64,000 nt of DNA from JAFLCL01 sp039809495 (GTDB taxonomy: Bacteria > Myxococcota_A > Polyangia > Polyangiales > Sandaracinaceae), in contig JBDHVC010000019.1 in the NCBI GenBank assembly GCA_039809495.1, positions 1-64,000 on the forward strand, written 5' to 3'. Position 1 is the stretch's first letter. Every line of letters begins with the position of its first letter. The notes under the pieces are model-generated. The model searched no databases, was not told the DNA's origin, and saw only the letters and a program-made list of their open reading frames with translations. Of this stretch, positions 36,016-45,682 are shown piece after piece. A program made the position numbers and the translations under genes.

Positions 36016-37403
36016 CCAGCGCCCCCTCGTCCCTGACGCTCGGGGAGGTCGAGCGGCTCGACGAGATCGTCGATCGCTCCGGGCTCGACGAGGTCTGTCG
36101 ATCGTTCTTCGAGCTCTTCTCGATCTCGGTCCGCATCTTCGCGGCGGACGGCACCATGCTCGCGGACGCGCACGAGGATCCCGCGATCTACCGCTACGTC
36201 GCGCGCTCCTCGAGCGGCCGACGCGCGCTCGCGGACCTCGTCTCCGTCGTCAAGCGGCTCGATCCGAGCGATCGCCCGATCACCCACCCCTGCTTCACGG
36301 GGGCGCGCTATCGCGTCGTCCCGATCCTCTATCAGGGCCGCCGGCTCGGGCGCTTCGTCGTCGGTCCCTACCTCCCCGCGGAGCTGCGCGAGGTCCCCGA
36401 GGCGCTCCTCGAGCTCGATCCGAAGCTCGATCCGGAGGACGTCCGCGCGGCGCTCCAGGAGATGCCGCGCGTGCGCGAAGAGACGATCGAGCGGATCGGC
36501 GAGCACCTCGCGCGCGTGCTCGAGCTGATCCTCTTCAGCGGTCACCGGGCGTTCCTCACGAGCAGCATGCACCTCGCGAGCGTGCGTGAGAGCTACCGCG
36601 AGATCGTCGAGAAGAACGCGCAGCTCGAGGCGATGGTGACGCGGCTCCGAGAGCTCGATCGCCTGAAGTCGAACTTCCTCGCGACGATGAGCCACGAGCT
36701 CCGCACGCCGCTCACGTCGATCATCGGTTACAGCGACATGCTGGCGAGCGGCATCGGCGGCGAGCTCAGCCCCGATCAGAGCGAATTCATCGAGGTGATC
36801 CGCTCGAAGGGCGAGCACCTGCTCGCGCTCATCACGAGCCTCCTCGACATGAACAAGCTCGAGCAGGGGGCGATGCGGCTCGAGCGCGAGCCGCTCGCGG
36901 TCCGCGCGCTCCTCGACGATCTCCGAAAGACGATCGCCCCAGCGGCGGCGAAGAAGGGCGTCGGGCTCGCGCTCGACATCGGCGAGGGCGTGGGCTCGAT
37001 CCTCGTCGACCCGGTGCGGATCAAGCAGGTGCTCTTCAACCTCGCCGAGAACGCCCTCAAGTTCACGCCGAAGGGCGGGGTGATCCGCTTCGCGGCGCGC
37101 GTGACCGAGTCCGTCCCGGAGGTCGACGACCTCGGCGCGGTGCTGCTCGCGGTCCCTCGCCGCGCGACCGAGCTCGCGGTGATCGACTCGGGGCCGGGGA
37201 TCGCCCCCGAGGAGCACGCGAAGATCTTCGACGCGTTCTATCAGGTCGACGGCAGCTCGACGCGCGAGCACGGCGGGACGGGGCTCGGCCTCTCGATCGC
37301 CAAGCGCATCGTCGAGGCGCACGGCGGCGAGATCCGCGTGGAGAGCGCGCCGGGCGCGGGCGCGGCCTTCTATCTCACGCTCCCCGATCCGGACGACGCC
37401 TGA
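36012..37403 (+). CDS. Soluble sensor histidine kinase with PocR-like N-terminal domain
   Basis: The 463-residue product has no membrane segment. The N-terminal part (about 20-175) resembles PocR-type ligand-binding domains, with FSISVRIFAADG, HPCFTGARYRVVPI and GRFVVGPYLP; this assignment is moderate. A short coiled coil leads to the phosphoacceptor H228 in FLATMSHELRTPL. The ATPase part has N347 in NLAENALKF, DSGPG at 392-396 and GTGLGL at 422-427. No response regulator is next to it, so the partner is elsewhere. ATGA overlap with the GTPase gene and a GGAGG site support co-translation. Confidence 0.88.
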   Translation: MTSAPSSLTLGEVERLDEIVDRSGLDEVCRSFFELFSISVRIFAADGTMLADAHEDPAIYRYVARSSSGRRALADLVSVVKRLDPSDRPITHPCFTGARYRVVPILYQGRRLGRFVVGPYLPAELREVPEALLELDPKLDPEDVRAALQEMPRVREETIERIGEHLARVLELILFSGHRAFLTSSMHLASVRESYREIVEKNAQLEAMVTRLRELDRLKSNFLATMSHELRTPLTSIIGYSDMLASGIGGELSPDQSEFIEVIRSKGEHLLALITSLLDMNKLEQGAMRLEREPLAVRALLDDLRKTIAPAAAKKGVGLALDIGEGVGSILVDPVRIKQVLFNLAENALKFTPKGGVIRFAARVTESVPEVDDLGAVLLAVPRRATELAVIDSGPGIAPEEHAKIFDAFYQVDGSSTREHGGTGLGLSIAKRIVEAHGGEIRVESAPGAGAAFYLTLPDPDDA

Positions 37404-37406
37404 GAG

Positions 37407-38417
37407 ATGGCGGGGCACGTCGAGGATCGGCGCGTCGAGGCGCTCCGCGCGATCTTCGCCGACGGGCCCGCGCCGCGCGCGCTCGAGCTCGATCTCGGCG
37501 ACGACGCGGCCGTGCTCGAGGCTGGCGACGAGCACGAGGTGCTCTCGGTCGACGCTCACGTCGAGGGGGTCCACTTCGAGCGGCGCTGGATCGACCTCGT
37601 CGAGCTCGGCGCGCGCGCGACGATGGCGGCCGCGAGCGACCTCGCCGCGATGGGCGCGAGCCCGACGGTGCTCCTGCTCTCGCTCGCGTTGCCACCGTCG
37701 ATCGACGACGAGGCGCTCGAGGCACTCGCGCGCGGCGTGAACGGCGCGGCCAAGCGCCTCGGCGCGAAGGTCGTCGGCGGGAACCTGACGCGCGCGCGCG
37801 AGCTCTCTCTCCACACGACCGTGGTGGGGCGCATGCGGGAGGCGCCCCTCCGCCGCGACGGCGCGCGGGTCGGTGATGGCGTCTGGGTGACGGGGACGCT
37901 CGGCGCGGCCGCGCTCGGCCTCTCGGCGCTCATGAGCGGGCGTGGGGACGAGGCGGCGCTCGCCGAGGTCGTGGCGCGATGGCGCAGGCCGCTCGCGCGG
38001 ATCGAGGAGGGGCGGAGGCTCGTCGGCGTGGCGAGCGCGGCGATGGACGTCTCGGACGGGCTCGTCGTCGATCTCACGCGGCTCCTGAGGGCCTCGGCTG
38101 TCGGCGCGGAGATCGAGGCCGCGCGCCTGCCGCTCGCCCCGCGCGCGGAAGAGGCCGCGCGCGCGCTCGGCCTCGACGCGACGTCGCGCGCGCTCTTCGG
38201 AGGCGAGGACTACGAGCTCCTCTTCACCGCGCCACCCTCGGTGCGCCTCGACGGGTGGGCGACGCGCGTCGGGGAGGTGATCCCACCTCCGGGGGTGCTC
38301 GTGCGCTGGGCCGATGGCTCGATCGAGCCCGCGAGCGGCGGCTACGATCACTTCGAGGGGCGCTCCTTCGAGCCTCGCGTCGACCCGCCGCCCTCGAGCC
38401 GCCGCAAGATCTTCTGA
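37407..38417 (+). CDS. thiL: Thiamine-monophosphate kinase
   Basis: ThiL phosphorylates thiamine monophosphate to the active cofactor thiamine diphosphate. The 336-residue product has the metal/ATP motif DLGDDAAVL at 29-37, SVDAHVEGVHF, ARATMAAASDLAAMGA and the later AMDVSDGLVVDL and GGEDYELLF, all typical. It follows the histidine kinase by three bases. No TPP riboswitch is seen, and the gene is in a signalling operon rather than with other thi genes. Its last 70 bp overlap the convergent kinase/activator gene. Confidence 0.95.
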   Translation: MAGHVEDRRVEALRAIFADGPAPRALELDLGDDAAVLEAGDEHEVLSVDAHVEGVHFERRWIDLVELGARATMAAASDLAAMGASPTVLLLSLALPPSIDDEALEALARGVNGAAKRLGAKVVGGNLTRARELSLHTTVVGRMREAPLRRDGARVGDGVWVTGTLGAAALGLSALMSGRGDEAALAEVVARWRRPLARIEEGRRLVGVASAAMDVSDGLVVDLTRLLRASAVGAEIEAARLPLAPRAEEAARALGLDATSRALFGGEDYELLFTAPPSVRLDGWATRVGEVIPPPGVLVRWADGSIEPASGGYDHFEGRSFEPRVDPPPSSRRKIF

Positions 38418-41400
38418 AGCCCGTAGCGCGAGAGCCCGAGCGCGCGCGCGGCGTGGGTGCGGTTCCCGCCGTGTCGCTCGAGCGTGCGGAGGACGAGCTC
38501 GCGGGTGAGCTCGCGCCTCTGCGCGTGGAGCGAGCGCTCCGGGCTCGCGCGGTCGCGGCGCGCGAGGTCGGGACGCGGCGCGATCCGCTCGAGCGCCTCC
38601 ACGTCGAGCTCGCGCCCGGAGGCGGAGAGGAGCGCGAGCCCCAGCGTGTGCTCGAGCTCTCGCGCGTTGCCCGGCCAAGCCCGAGCGCGGAGCGCCTCGC
38701 GCGCGCGAGCGCTGAGGCGCGCGCCGGGACGTTGGGCGATCACGCGATCGATCAGCGCGTCGAGATCGCGCGGGCGCTCACGGAGCGGCGCGATCGTCAG
38801 CCGCGCTCCGGCGACCCGATAGTAGAAGTCCTCCCGCAGGAGCCCGCGATCGAGCGCGTCGCTCGGGGAGGTCCGCATCGACGCGATGACGCGGACGTCG
38901 AGGCGCCGCACGCGGCTCGAGCCGACGGGGCGCACCTCGCCCTCGACGAGCACGCGAAGGAGCTTCGCCTGGATCTCGATCGGGATCTCGTCGATCCCGT
39001 CGAGGTAGAGCGTCCCGCCGTTCGCCAGCGCGAAGATCCCCTCGCGCGCCTCCTCCGCGCCGCTGAACGCCCCGCGGACGTGCCCGAAGATCAGCGCGTC
39101 CGCGAGCGAGCCGGAGAGGTTCGCGCCTCGCTCGGCGACGAAGGGGGCGTGCCGCCGTGAGCTCGCGCGGTGGATCGCCCGCGCGAGGAGATCCTTGCCG
39201 ACGCCCGTCTCGCCGACGAGCAGGATCGGGAGGTCGGACGCGCTCAGGCGGCGCGCGTCGGTCACGAGCCGACGGCTGCTCGGCTCCTCGTGCACGAAGG
39301 TCGCGAACGGGTCCAGCTCGTCCTCGGGTGACGCGCCGTCCTCGCGCCCGCGCCCGAGGGCGGAGCCCGCCGGTTGGCGCCGACGCTCGTCCTCGAGGAG
39401 CGCGAGGAGCAAGGGGCCCGCGACCTCGGCGATCGAGCGCAGCGCGCCGACGATCGCCGGATCGAAGGCGTCCGGGCGGAGCGGATCGTCGACCACGAGC
39501 ACGCGCGGGCCGGCGTTCTTGGGCCGCGGCCCGAGCTCGATCGCGAGCACGCTCCGGAGAGCGAGCGCGTGCACGCTCGAGCTCGCGTCGCTCTCGCTGA
39601 CGGCGTCGGTGCTGACGACGAGGGTCTCTCGGAGCGCGCGCGCGACCGCGGCCCTCGAGGGCCTCGCGTCGGGCTCTCGCTCAGCCGCTCCCTTGCGGGC
39701 GCGGACGACGAGGCCGTCCCTTCGCCACTCGACGACGAAGGAGCGCTCCGCCGAGGCGAGCTCGAGCGCGATCTCGGCGAGCCGCTCCTCGAAGGGCGCG
39801 AGGCCCCTCTCTCGCGCGAGCGTCGCGAGCGCGTCGAGCGCTCGCTCGGCGACCGAGGCCGCCGGGGCGCCGCGCGTCGAGCCCTCGGCGAGCGCCCGCC
39901 GCACCCAGGGGATCTGACGAAAGCGCGAGGCGAGCTCCGGTGGGAGATCGCGGAGCGTCGGCTCGACGACGGCGCGCAGCCGCGCGAGCGCGTCGCGCGC
40001 GCTCCGCTTGTCGCCGAGCGCCTCGTACACCTCCGCCTCGAGCGCGTGCGTTCGGAGCTGGAGCTCGAACCCGACCCGCCCGCGGATCACCTCGGCGCGC
40101 GCGTCGTCCATGGCGCGCTCGGCCGATCGCGGATCCTCGCTCGCGAGGTGGAGACGCGCCCGCGTGAGGGCCGCCTCGGCGGCGACGAGGGCGCTCGCGT
40201 GCGGCGGCGTCACGGTGGTCAGGCCCGCGTCGTTCGGCGCGGACGATCCGGGCGAGACGGCGCGGAGCGAGAGCGCGCGGAGCGAGGCGATCCGAGCGAG
40301 ATCGTTCACGTCCGCGGCGAGGAGGTCGCGACGGAGCGGCTCGAGCACCGCGCGCGCCTGGGCAAGCTTGCCGCGCCGCAGCGCGAGCTCGCTCCTCACG
40401 ATGGCTACGAGCGTCGCCGCGTCCGGATCGCGCTCGCCCGCGAGGACGCGATCGGCCTCGTCGAGGAGCCCGCTCGCGCGCGCGTCGTCGCCCGCGAGCG
40501 CGTAGGCGTTCGCGAGGTTGGCGAGCGTGCGCCCGAGCTCGCGCGGGCGAGCGAGGCGGAGAAAGAGGCCCGCGCTCGCCTCGAGCGCCTCGATCGCGTG
40601 CGTGAGCTCACCGGCCTCGAGCGCCGCGAGCCCGTCGTTCGCGCGGAACGTCGCCTCGAGCAGGCGATCTCCCGCGAGGCTCGCGAGGCGCGCGCTCTCG
40701 CGGTGGGCTCGCCGGGCCGGGTCGAGCTGACCATCGAGCGCCAGGGCCTGCGCCTCGAGCGACGCGAGGCGCGCGTCGGTCGCGAGGCGCGTGAAGGAGG
40801 GCTCGATCGCGGCGCTCGCGCGACGACCGAACCTCGCGTGCTCGAGCGCCTCGAGCGCGGCCCCTTCGGAGAGCGCGACGAGCGAGAGCACCTCGAGGGC
40901 TCGCGCCGAGACGAGGCCGGGCGCACCGATGAGCTGGCTCGCGCGGTGACGGGCGAGCGCCGGCTCCCTCGTGAGCGAGGCGCGGGCGATGAGCGCGCTC
41001 GCGTCCGGGCCGAGCTCGGGCGTCTCCTCGAGCGAGCGCGCCGCGTCGATCGCCCCCTCGACGTCGCCGAGGAGCCGGGCGAGCTCCGCCGAGGCGAGCG
41101 TGGCGCGAGGGGAGGGTCGCGCGCTCGCGGCGAGCGTCGCGCGAGCCCTCGCGATCTCGCCCATCGCGCGCTCGGCGTCGACGAGCGCGATCACGACGTC
41201 GTCGCGCGCCGCGGCCGACCGCACTGGGACGGCGCCGAGGAAGCGCGTGAGCCAGTCCGCGGCCCGCTCCGGCTGGCCTCGCGCTCGAGCGTGGAGGGCG
41301 AGGTCGAGCGCGAGGCGATCCGCGGCGTCGCCATCTCCGCCGTTCGCGAGGGCGACGGCGCGCGAGAGCCCAGCGAGCGGGAGCGCCCGCGCACGAGCGA

Positions 41401-43006
41401 GGAGGTGGGCCCGCCGCGCGGGAGAGGGGGGGCGCCGGGCGCTCGCGTGCACGACGAGCGCGCCGTCTTCGCGGATCGTCGCCATCCCCCCGCGAACGAG
41501 CGCGCGCGCGCCCTCGGCGTACTCGGCGTCGAGGTCGGAGCCGTCGAGGAGGAGCTCGCCCCCGAGGGCGGTCGCGAGCGAGGCGACGAGCGCGGCCGCG
41601 CGCGGGAGCGCGGGGGCGCCCGCCAGCCGCCCGGCGAGCGGCCACTCGCTCGCGCGCAGCGGATCGAGCCCCATCGCCGAGAGGCTCTCGGCGCCGCGGA
41701 CGACGCGACCGGCGAGGCCCGAGGTCGCGTCGAGGACGGCGCGGAGCGTCGCGGCCGGCGCGCGCGCCCCGACGAGCACCTCGAGGAGCGAGCTGATCTC
41801 GTCGACCTCGAGCGGCGGGACTCGAACGACGTGCTCGTCGGGGAAGCCGCGCGCGTCGTCGCGCTCGAGGACCACGCGGTGGGGATGGCCGGCGATGCGC
41901 CCGGCGACGAGGATCCGCTCGGTGGCTGGGATCGCGACGCGCGCGGGCGCCTCGGCGTGGACGTGGAGCAGCGTGCTCGCGCCGAGCGCGCTCGGCCAGC
42001 CGTCGCTCGAGCGGAGGGTCGGGGTCTCGCGGCCGGCGAGGCTCTCCTGCTCTTGGAGCTGGCGCAGCGCCTCCTCCGTCAACCGAGAGCGCCCGCTCGA
42101 GGGGGGACCGACGACGACCGCCCACCCGTGCGTCTCGAGCGTGAGGAGCAGCCTTCGCACGGCGTCGCCGAAGCCGACGAGCGGTGGCCGCGCGAAGGGG
42201 CGATGCCGACGCGCGCGCGCGGTCGTGTCGCCGAGCGCCTCGAGCACCGCCTCCGCGTCGCGGGGCCGATCGGCGATCCGTGGCGCGAGCAGGGCGCGGA
42301 GCAGCGTGTCGAGCCCGGTGGGGAGCGCCGGCGCGAAGACGAGATCGGAGGGCGCGCGCGGCGCGGAGCCGCCGAGCCAGGCCACCATCGTGGCGCCGAG
42401 GGCGTAGAGATCGGTGCTCGAGCTGCGCTCGCCCTCGCGGGCCTCGGGGGCCATGAAGGCGAGGGTGCCGTCGAGGCTCGCGTGCCGACCGAAGGGCGCG
42501 ACGGCGCCGAGGTCGACGAGGGTCGCGTGGCCCGCCTCGAGGAGGACGTTGTCCGGCTTGACGTCTCCGTGCGTGAGCCCGACGGCGTGGAGCGCGGCGA
42601 GGGCGCGCGCGACGCCGATCGCCGCGCGGACGACCCGCTCGACGCGCTCGCTCGGGTCGGCCATGCGCGAGAGCACGTCGCTCGAGCGCTCTCCCTCGGC
42701 GCGATCCTGGACGAGGACCCAGCTCCCCGGGGGGAGCTGGAACGGCGCCTCGACGCGCCCGCGCGTCCTGAGCAGCTCGCGCGCGCGAGCCAGGTGAGGG
42801 CTCGAGACCGCGAGCAGGGCGTCGAATTCCCACCGCGCGCGGAGGCCCGCGTCGGGCGCGAGGATCTTGGCGACGCGTCGCGCGCCGCTCTCGTCGAGGA
42901 GCGCGATGACGCGACCGCTCGCGCCGCTCCCGAGCTCGCCGTCGTGGCGATAGCGCCCCGCGAGCAGCGCCGGGTCGGGCGGCAGCCGCTCGCGCCTGCG
43001 CGTCAT
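38348..43006 (-). CDS. Giant Ser/Thr kinase-like - ATPase/TPR - GAF - sigma54 activator fusion
   Basis: The 1552-residue product joins four parts. (1) A kinase domain at about 18-265 with GSGASG, K48, HGDVKPDN at 146-153 and DLG at 165-167 (HGD and DLG in place of HRD and DFG). (2) A STAND-like ATPase with GPPSSGRS at 300-307, where Arg replaces the P-loop Lys, followed by TPR-like helices to about 1090. (3) A GAF-like domain at about 1110-1220. (4) A sigma54-activator AAA+ domain with GETGVGKD at 1265-1272, GAFSGA at 1312-1317 (variant of GAFTGA) and LYLDGIDE at 1333-1340, and a Fis-type helix-turn-helix at about 1507-1537. It should activate sigma54 promoters in answer to kinase or ligand signals. 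Similar fusions are known in myxobacteria. Confidence 0.88.
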   Translation of the reverse strand: MTRRRERLPPDPALLAGRYRHDGELGSGASGRVIALLDESGARRVAKILAPDAGLRARWEFDALLAVSSPHLARARELLRTRGRVEAPFQLPPGSWVLVQDRAEGERSSDVLSRMADPSERVERVVRAAIGVARALAALHAVGLTHGDVKPDNVLLEAGHATLVDLGAVAPFGRHASLDGTLAFMAPEAREGERSSSTDLYALGATMVAWLGGSAPRAPSDLVFAPALPTGLDTLLRALLAPRIADRPRDAEAVLEALGDTTARARRHRPFARPPLVGFGDAVRRLLLTLETHGWAVVVGPPSSGRSRLTEEALRQLQEQESLAGRETPTLRSSDGWPSALGASTLLHVHAEAPARVAIPATERILVAGRIAGHPHRVVLERDDARGFPDEHVVRVPPLEVDEISSLLEVLVGARAPAATLRAVLDATSGLAGRVVRGAESLSAMGLDPLRASEWPLAGRLAGAPALPRAAALVASLATALGGELLLDGSDLDAEYAEGARALVRGGMATIREDGALVVHASARRPPSPARRAHLLARARALPLAGLSRAVALANGGDGDAADRLALDLALHARARGQPERAADWLTRFLGAVPVRSAAARDDVVIALVDAERAMGEIARARATLAASARPSPRATLASAELARLLGDVEGAIDAARSLEETPELGPDASALIARASLTREPALARHRASQLIGAPGLVSARALEVLSLVALSEGAALEALEHARFGRRASAAIEPSFTRLATDARLASLEAQALALDGQLDPARRAHRESARLASLAGDRLLEATFRANDGLAALEAGELTHAIEALEASAGLFLRLARPRELGRTLANLANAYALAGDDARASGLLDEADRVLAGERDPDAATLVAIVRSELALRRGKLAQARAVLEPLRRDLLAADVNDLARIASLRALSLRAVSPGSSAPNDAGLTTVTPPHASALVAAEAALTRARLHLASEDPRSAERAMDDARAEVIRGRVGFELQLRTHALEAEVYEALGDKRSARDALARLRAVVEPTLRDLPPELASRFRQIPWVRRALAEGSTRGAPAASVAERALDALATLARERGLAPFEERLAEIALELASAERSFVVEWRRDGLVVRARKGAAEREPDARPSRAAVARALRETLVVSTDAVSESDASSSVHALALRSVLAIELGPRPKNAGPRVLVVDDPLRPDAFDPAIVGALRSIAEVAGPLLLALLEDERRRQPAGSALGRGREDGASPEDELDPFATFVHEEPSSRRLVTDARRLSASDLPILLVGETGVGKDLLARAIHRASSRRHAPFVAERGANLSGSLADALIFGHVRGAFSGAEEAREGIFALANGGTLYLDGIDEIPIEIQAKLLRVLVEGEVRPVGSSRVRRLDVRVIASMRTSPSDALDRGLLREDFYYRVAGARLTIAPLRERPRDLDALIDRVIAQRPGARLSARAREALRARAWPGNARELEHTLGLALLSASGRELDVEALERIAPRPDLARRDRASPERSLHAQRRELTRELVLRTLERHGGNRTHAARALGLSRYGLQKILRRLEGGGSTRGSKERPSK

Positions 43007-43028
43007 GGCCGCTCGCGCCTCGCGCGGC

Positions 43029-44783
43029 TCAGGGCCGCCCGCGCCGTCGAGGGGCGAAGACCACCTCGGGCGCCGCGACGAGCGCGACCGTCCGCGCGCC
43101 CGCCGTGCCGCCGAACGTGACGCCGCCGAAGGCGAGCGCGCCGCCCTCGGGGAGCGCCGCCATCGCGTGGAGCGCCCGCCGCTGCCGGAGCGAGAGCGTC
43201 GTCGGGACGAGCTGGAGGCTGCCAGAGGAGATCGTGTTGCCGTACACGTCGATCAGCCCGTTCGTCTCGAGGGAGAGATCCGAGAGGCCACCGGCGACGA
43301 TGATCGAGCCGTCGTCGAGCCGCGCCGCCGCCGCGAGGCCGTGCGGGCGCATGCTCGGGCTCGCGGTCGCGCGGTTCGTGGCGACCTCGAACGTGAAGGC
43401 GCGGTTGGGGGCGTAGGCGCAGCGCTCGCCGACGTGCGCGGCGCCGTAGTCGGGATCGGGGAGGCCGGGCGCGCACCAGGGCCCGTACCAGCCGAGCACG
43501 AACGCGCCTCGTCCGTTCGCCGCCGTCTCCACGATCGGCCGCACGAGGTTCCATTGGGGAGCGCCGGTGCTCGTCGCGATGTTCGCCGACGTCGCCTCTT
43601 CGAGCCCTTCTCCGAGCCAGATATCCGCGAGATCCTCGTCCCGCGTCGCCTCCCCGCCGCCCGCGACGAAGACGCGCAGCGCGCTCCCCGTTCCGAGCGC
43701 CGCCGCGCCCGGGGCTGGCCTCGCGACCGGGAGCGGACCCGTCCCGAGCACGCCATAGCCGCCCGGGCGGTCCACGTCCCAGACGGTGAAGCTCCGAGCA
43801 GCGTACAGCCCACCCGTGAGGACGACGCGTCCATCCGAGAGCGCCGCGGCCGCGTGGAGGAGGCGGCCCGCGTCGAGGGGACCCGGCCGCCCCGGATCGC
43901 TCGCCGCGCCGATGAAGCCTCCGCGCCCCGGATCGCCGTCCGCGTCGAGGTCCTCCTCCTCCGGGTTCGCGTTCGGCTCGAAGAGCTCGTAGCTCGACGG
44001 GGTGGTCGTATCGCTCCCCGCGATGAGCGCCAGGTCCGCATGGCCGGCATCGCCCTCGGTGATGACGAGGACGGCTTGGCTCGCGCCTCCCGCGATCAGC
44101 ACGCGTCCGTCGGGGAGCAGCGACGCCGTGTGCCCGCCCCGCGCGGCGAGCATCCGCGAGCGCAGCGGATGGAAGCGCCCCGTCGCCGGCTCGAAGATGT
44201 AGCCCTCGTCGCTCGCCGTGAGCTCGAAGCAGCTCGATCCCGGGGGCGCCAGCGCGGGGCAGCTCGTCGCGCTCGCGCGATCGAAGCCACCCGCGACGAG
44301 GACACGAGCGTCGGGGAGCGCGGTCGCCGTGGAGAGGAAGCGCGGGCTCGGGGCGCCGGCGGCGAGGACGTTCGCCTCGTCCAGGCTGTACATGCGGATG
44401 TCGATGTAGCGTCGCTCTCCCTGCGAGAGGACGAGCGGTCCGACCGCGCCGACGTGGGTCCAGTCGTCTTCCCGTGGGCCACCGAGGAGGACCATACGGA
44501 TCGGAACGCCGACGGGGAGATCGGGGCGCACGATCTCGGGCCGCCCGTTGCCGTCGGCGTCTTCGAGGCTCGCGACCGTGAAGGCCGAGTCCTCGGGCTG
44601 GACCGAGTCGGGCAGGTAGACGAGCAAGAGGAGCGACTCGACCCCGTCGGGGATGGTCGCCGACGGCTCGCCGAGCGCTCCCCAGACGACGCGAACGTGC
44701 GGGGAGGTCGTCTCGACGCTCGAGCACGAGGCCGAGGGGACCGCGAAGAGGGCGAACAGGACGGGGAGAAGTGCGCGACGCAT
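43029..44783 (-). CDS. Exported Kelch-type beta-propeller protein, possible lipoprotein
   Basis: The 584-residue product has a signal sequence ending near SASCSS (an atypical lipobox with Cys 20). It carries at least six Kelch/galactose-oxidase-type blades marked by repeated phrases such as ARVLVAGGF, GRVLIAGGA, GRVVLTGGL, LRVFVAGGG, GSIIVAGGL and GGALAFGGV. No catalytic residues of galactose oxidase were identified, so a binding role is more likely. The start is the ATG at 44783, giving the shortest complete signal peptide. It lies upstream of the kinase/activator gene with a 22-bp gap and may be co-transcribed with it. Confidence 0.8.
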   Translation of the reverse strand: MRRALLPVLFALFAVPSASCSSVETTSPHVRVVWGALGEPSATIPDGVESLLLLVYLPDSVQPEDSAFTVASLEDADGNGRPEIVRPDLPVGVPIRMVLLGGPREDDWTHVGAVGPLVLSQGERRYIDIRMYSLDEANVLAAGAPSPRFLSTATALPDARVLVAGGFDRASATSCPALAPPGSSCFELTASDEGYIFEPATGRFHPLRSRMLAARGGHTASLLPDGRVLIAGGASQAVLVITEGDAGHADLALIAGSDTTTPSSYELFEPNANPEEEDLDADGDPGRGGFIGAASDPGRPGPLDAGRLLHAAAALSDGRVVLTGGLYAARSFTVWDVDRPGGYGVLGTGPLPVARPAPGAAALGTGSALRVFVAGGGEATRDEDLADIWLGEGLEEATSANIATSTGAPQWNLVRPIVETAANGRGAFVLGWYGPWCAPGLPDPDYGAAHVGERCAYAPNRAFTFEVATNRATASPSMRPHGLAAAARLDDGSIIVAGGLSDLSLETNGLIDVYGNTISSGSLQLVPTTLSLRQRRALHAMAALPEGGALAFGGVTFGGTAGARTVALVAAPEVVFAPRRRGRP

Positions 44784-44827
44784 CGCCGCGGATGCTAACA
44801 CATGCGAGCCGCTCGTCGGCGCGGCGG

Positions 44828-45682
44828 CTACCGCTCTTCGCGCGCGGCGAGCACGACGCGGTAGGCCTCGCGGCGGCTCGTCCCGCTCGCCTCCGCGAGG
44901 GCGTCGGCCGCCTCCTTCGCGCCGAGCCCCTCCTCGAGCAGGGCGCGCGCGCGCTCGACGAGCTCGCCCTCGTCGGGTGGCTCGGGCGGCTCGACGAAGG
45001 TCGGCGCGATCACGAGCGTGATCTCGCCGCGGGCGGTCGCGAAGCGCTCCGCGAGCTCGGCGCCCGTCCCGCGGGCGACCTCCTCGTGGAGCTTCGTCAG
45101 CTCGCGGCAGACGGCGATCGGCCGCTCCCCGAGCGCCTCTCCCAGCTCGAGGAGCGTGCCTCGGAGCCGGGTCGGCGCCTCGAAGAGGACGATCGCGTCG
45201 CCGTCCCGCGCGAGCGTCGCGATGAGCTCGCGGCGGCGCTTGCCCGAGCGAGGCAGGAAGCCGACGAAGCGGAAGCGGCTCGCGAGGAAGCCCGCGCCGA
45301 CGAGCGCGGTCAAGGGCGCGCTCGCGCCGGGGACGACCTCGACGGGGATCCCGCGCTCGCGCGCCGCGGCGATCAGGTTCGCGCCCGGGTCGCTCACGAC
45401 CGGGGTCCCGGCGTCGGTGACGAGCGCGAGGCGCGCGCCTCGATCGAGCTCGTCGACGATCGCGGTGACGGCGTGCGCCGAGCTGTAGGCGTGAAAGGCC
45501 CGGAGGGGCGCCCCGATCGCGTGGTGGGCGAGGAGCGTCCGGGTGCGCCGCGTGTCCTCCGCGAGGACGCGATCGACGCTCGCGAGCACGCGCAGCGCTC
45601 GAAGCGTGATGTCCTCGAGGTTCCCGATCGGCGTCGCGACGACGAAGAGGCGACCCTCGCCCTGGGTCGAGGGCGCCGTCAC
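44828..45682 (-). CDS. rsmI: 16S rRNA (cytidine(1402)-2'-O)-methyltransferase RsmI
   Basis: RsmI adds the 2'-O-methyl to C1402, the same base modified by RsmH (also in this window). The 284-residue product has VVATPIGNLEDITLRAL, AEDTRRT, the SAM-binding VTDAGTPVVSDPG and GASAPLTALVGAG, as expected for this tetrapyrrole-methylase-like fold. It starts at a GTG overlapping the rpoH-like stop as GTGA. Length matches the family. Confidence 0.97.
   Translation of the reverse strand: MTAPSTQGEGRLFVVATPIGNLEDITLRALRVLASVDRVLAEDTRRTRTLLAHHAIGAPLRAFHAYSSAHAVTAIVDELDRGARLALVTDAGTPVVSDPGANLIAAARERGIPVEVVPGASAPLTALVGAGFLASRFRFVGFLPRSGKRRRELIATLARDGDAIVLFEAPTRLRGTLLELGEALGERPIAVCRELTKLHEEVARGTGAELAERFATARGEITLVIAPTFVEPPEPPDEGELVERARALLEEGLGAKEAADALAEASGTSRREAYRVVLAAREER

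Noticed and set aside
37380..37410. Possible TPP riboswitch before thiL
   Set aside because: Only three bases separate the histidine kinase stop from thiL, so no leader exists.
39374..43120. Open reading frame of about 1248 codons on the plus strand
   Set aside because: Antisense shadow of the kinase/sigma54-activator gene, with Arg/Glu/Ala-rich sequence and no domain.
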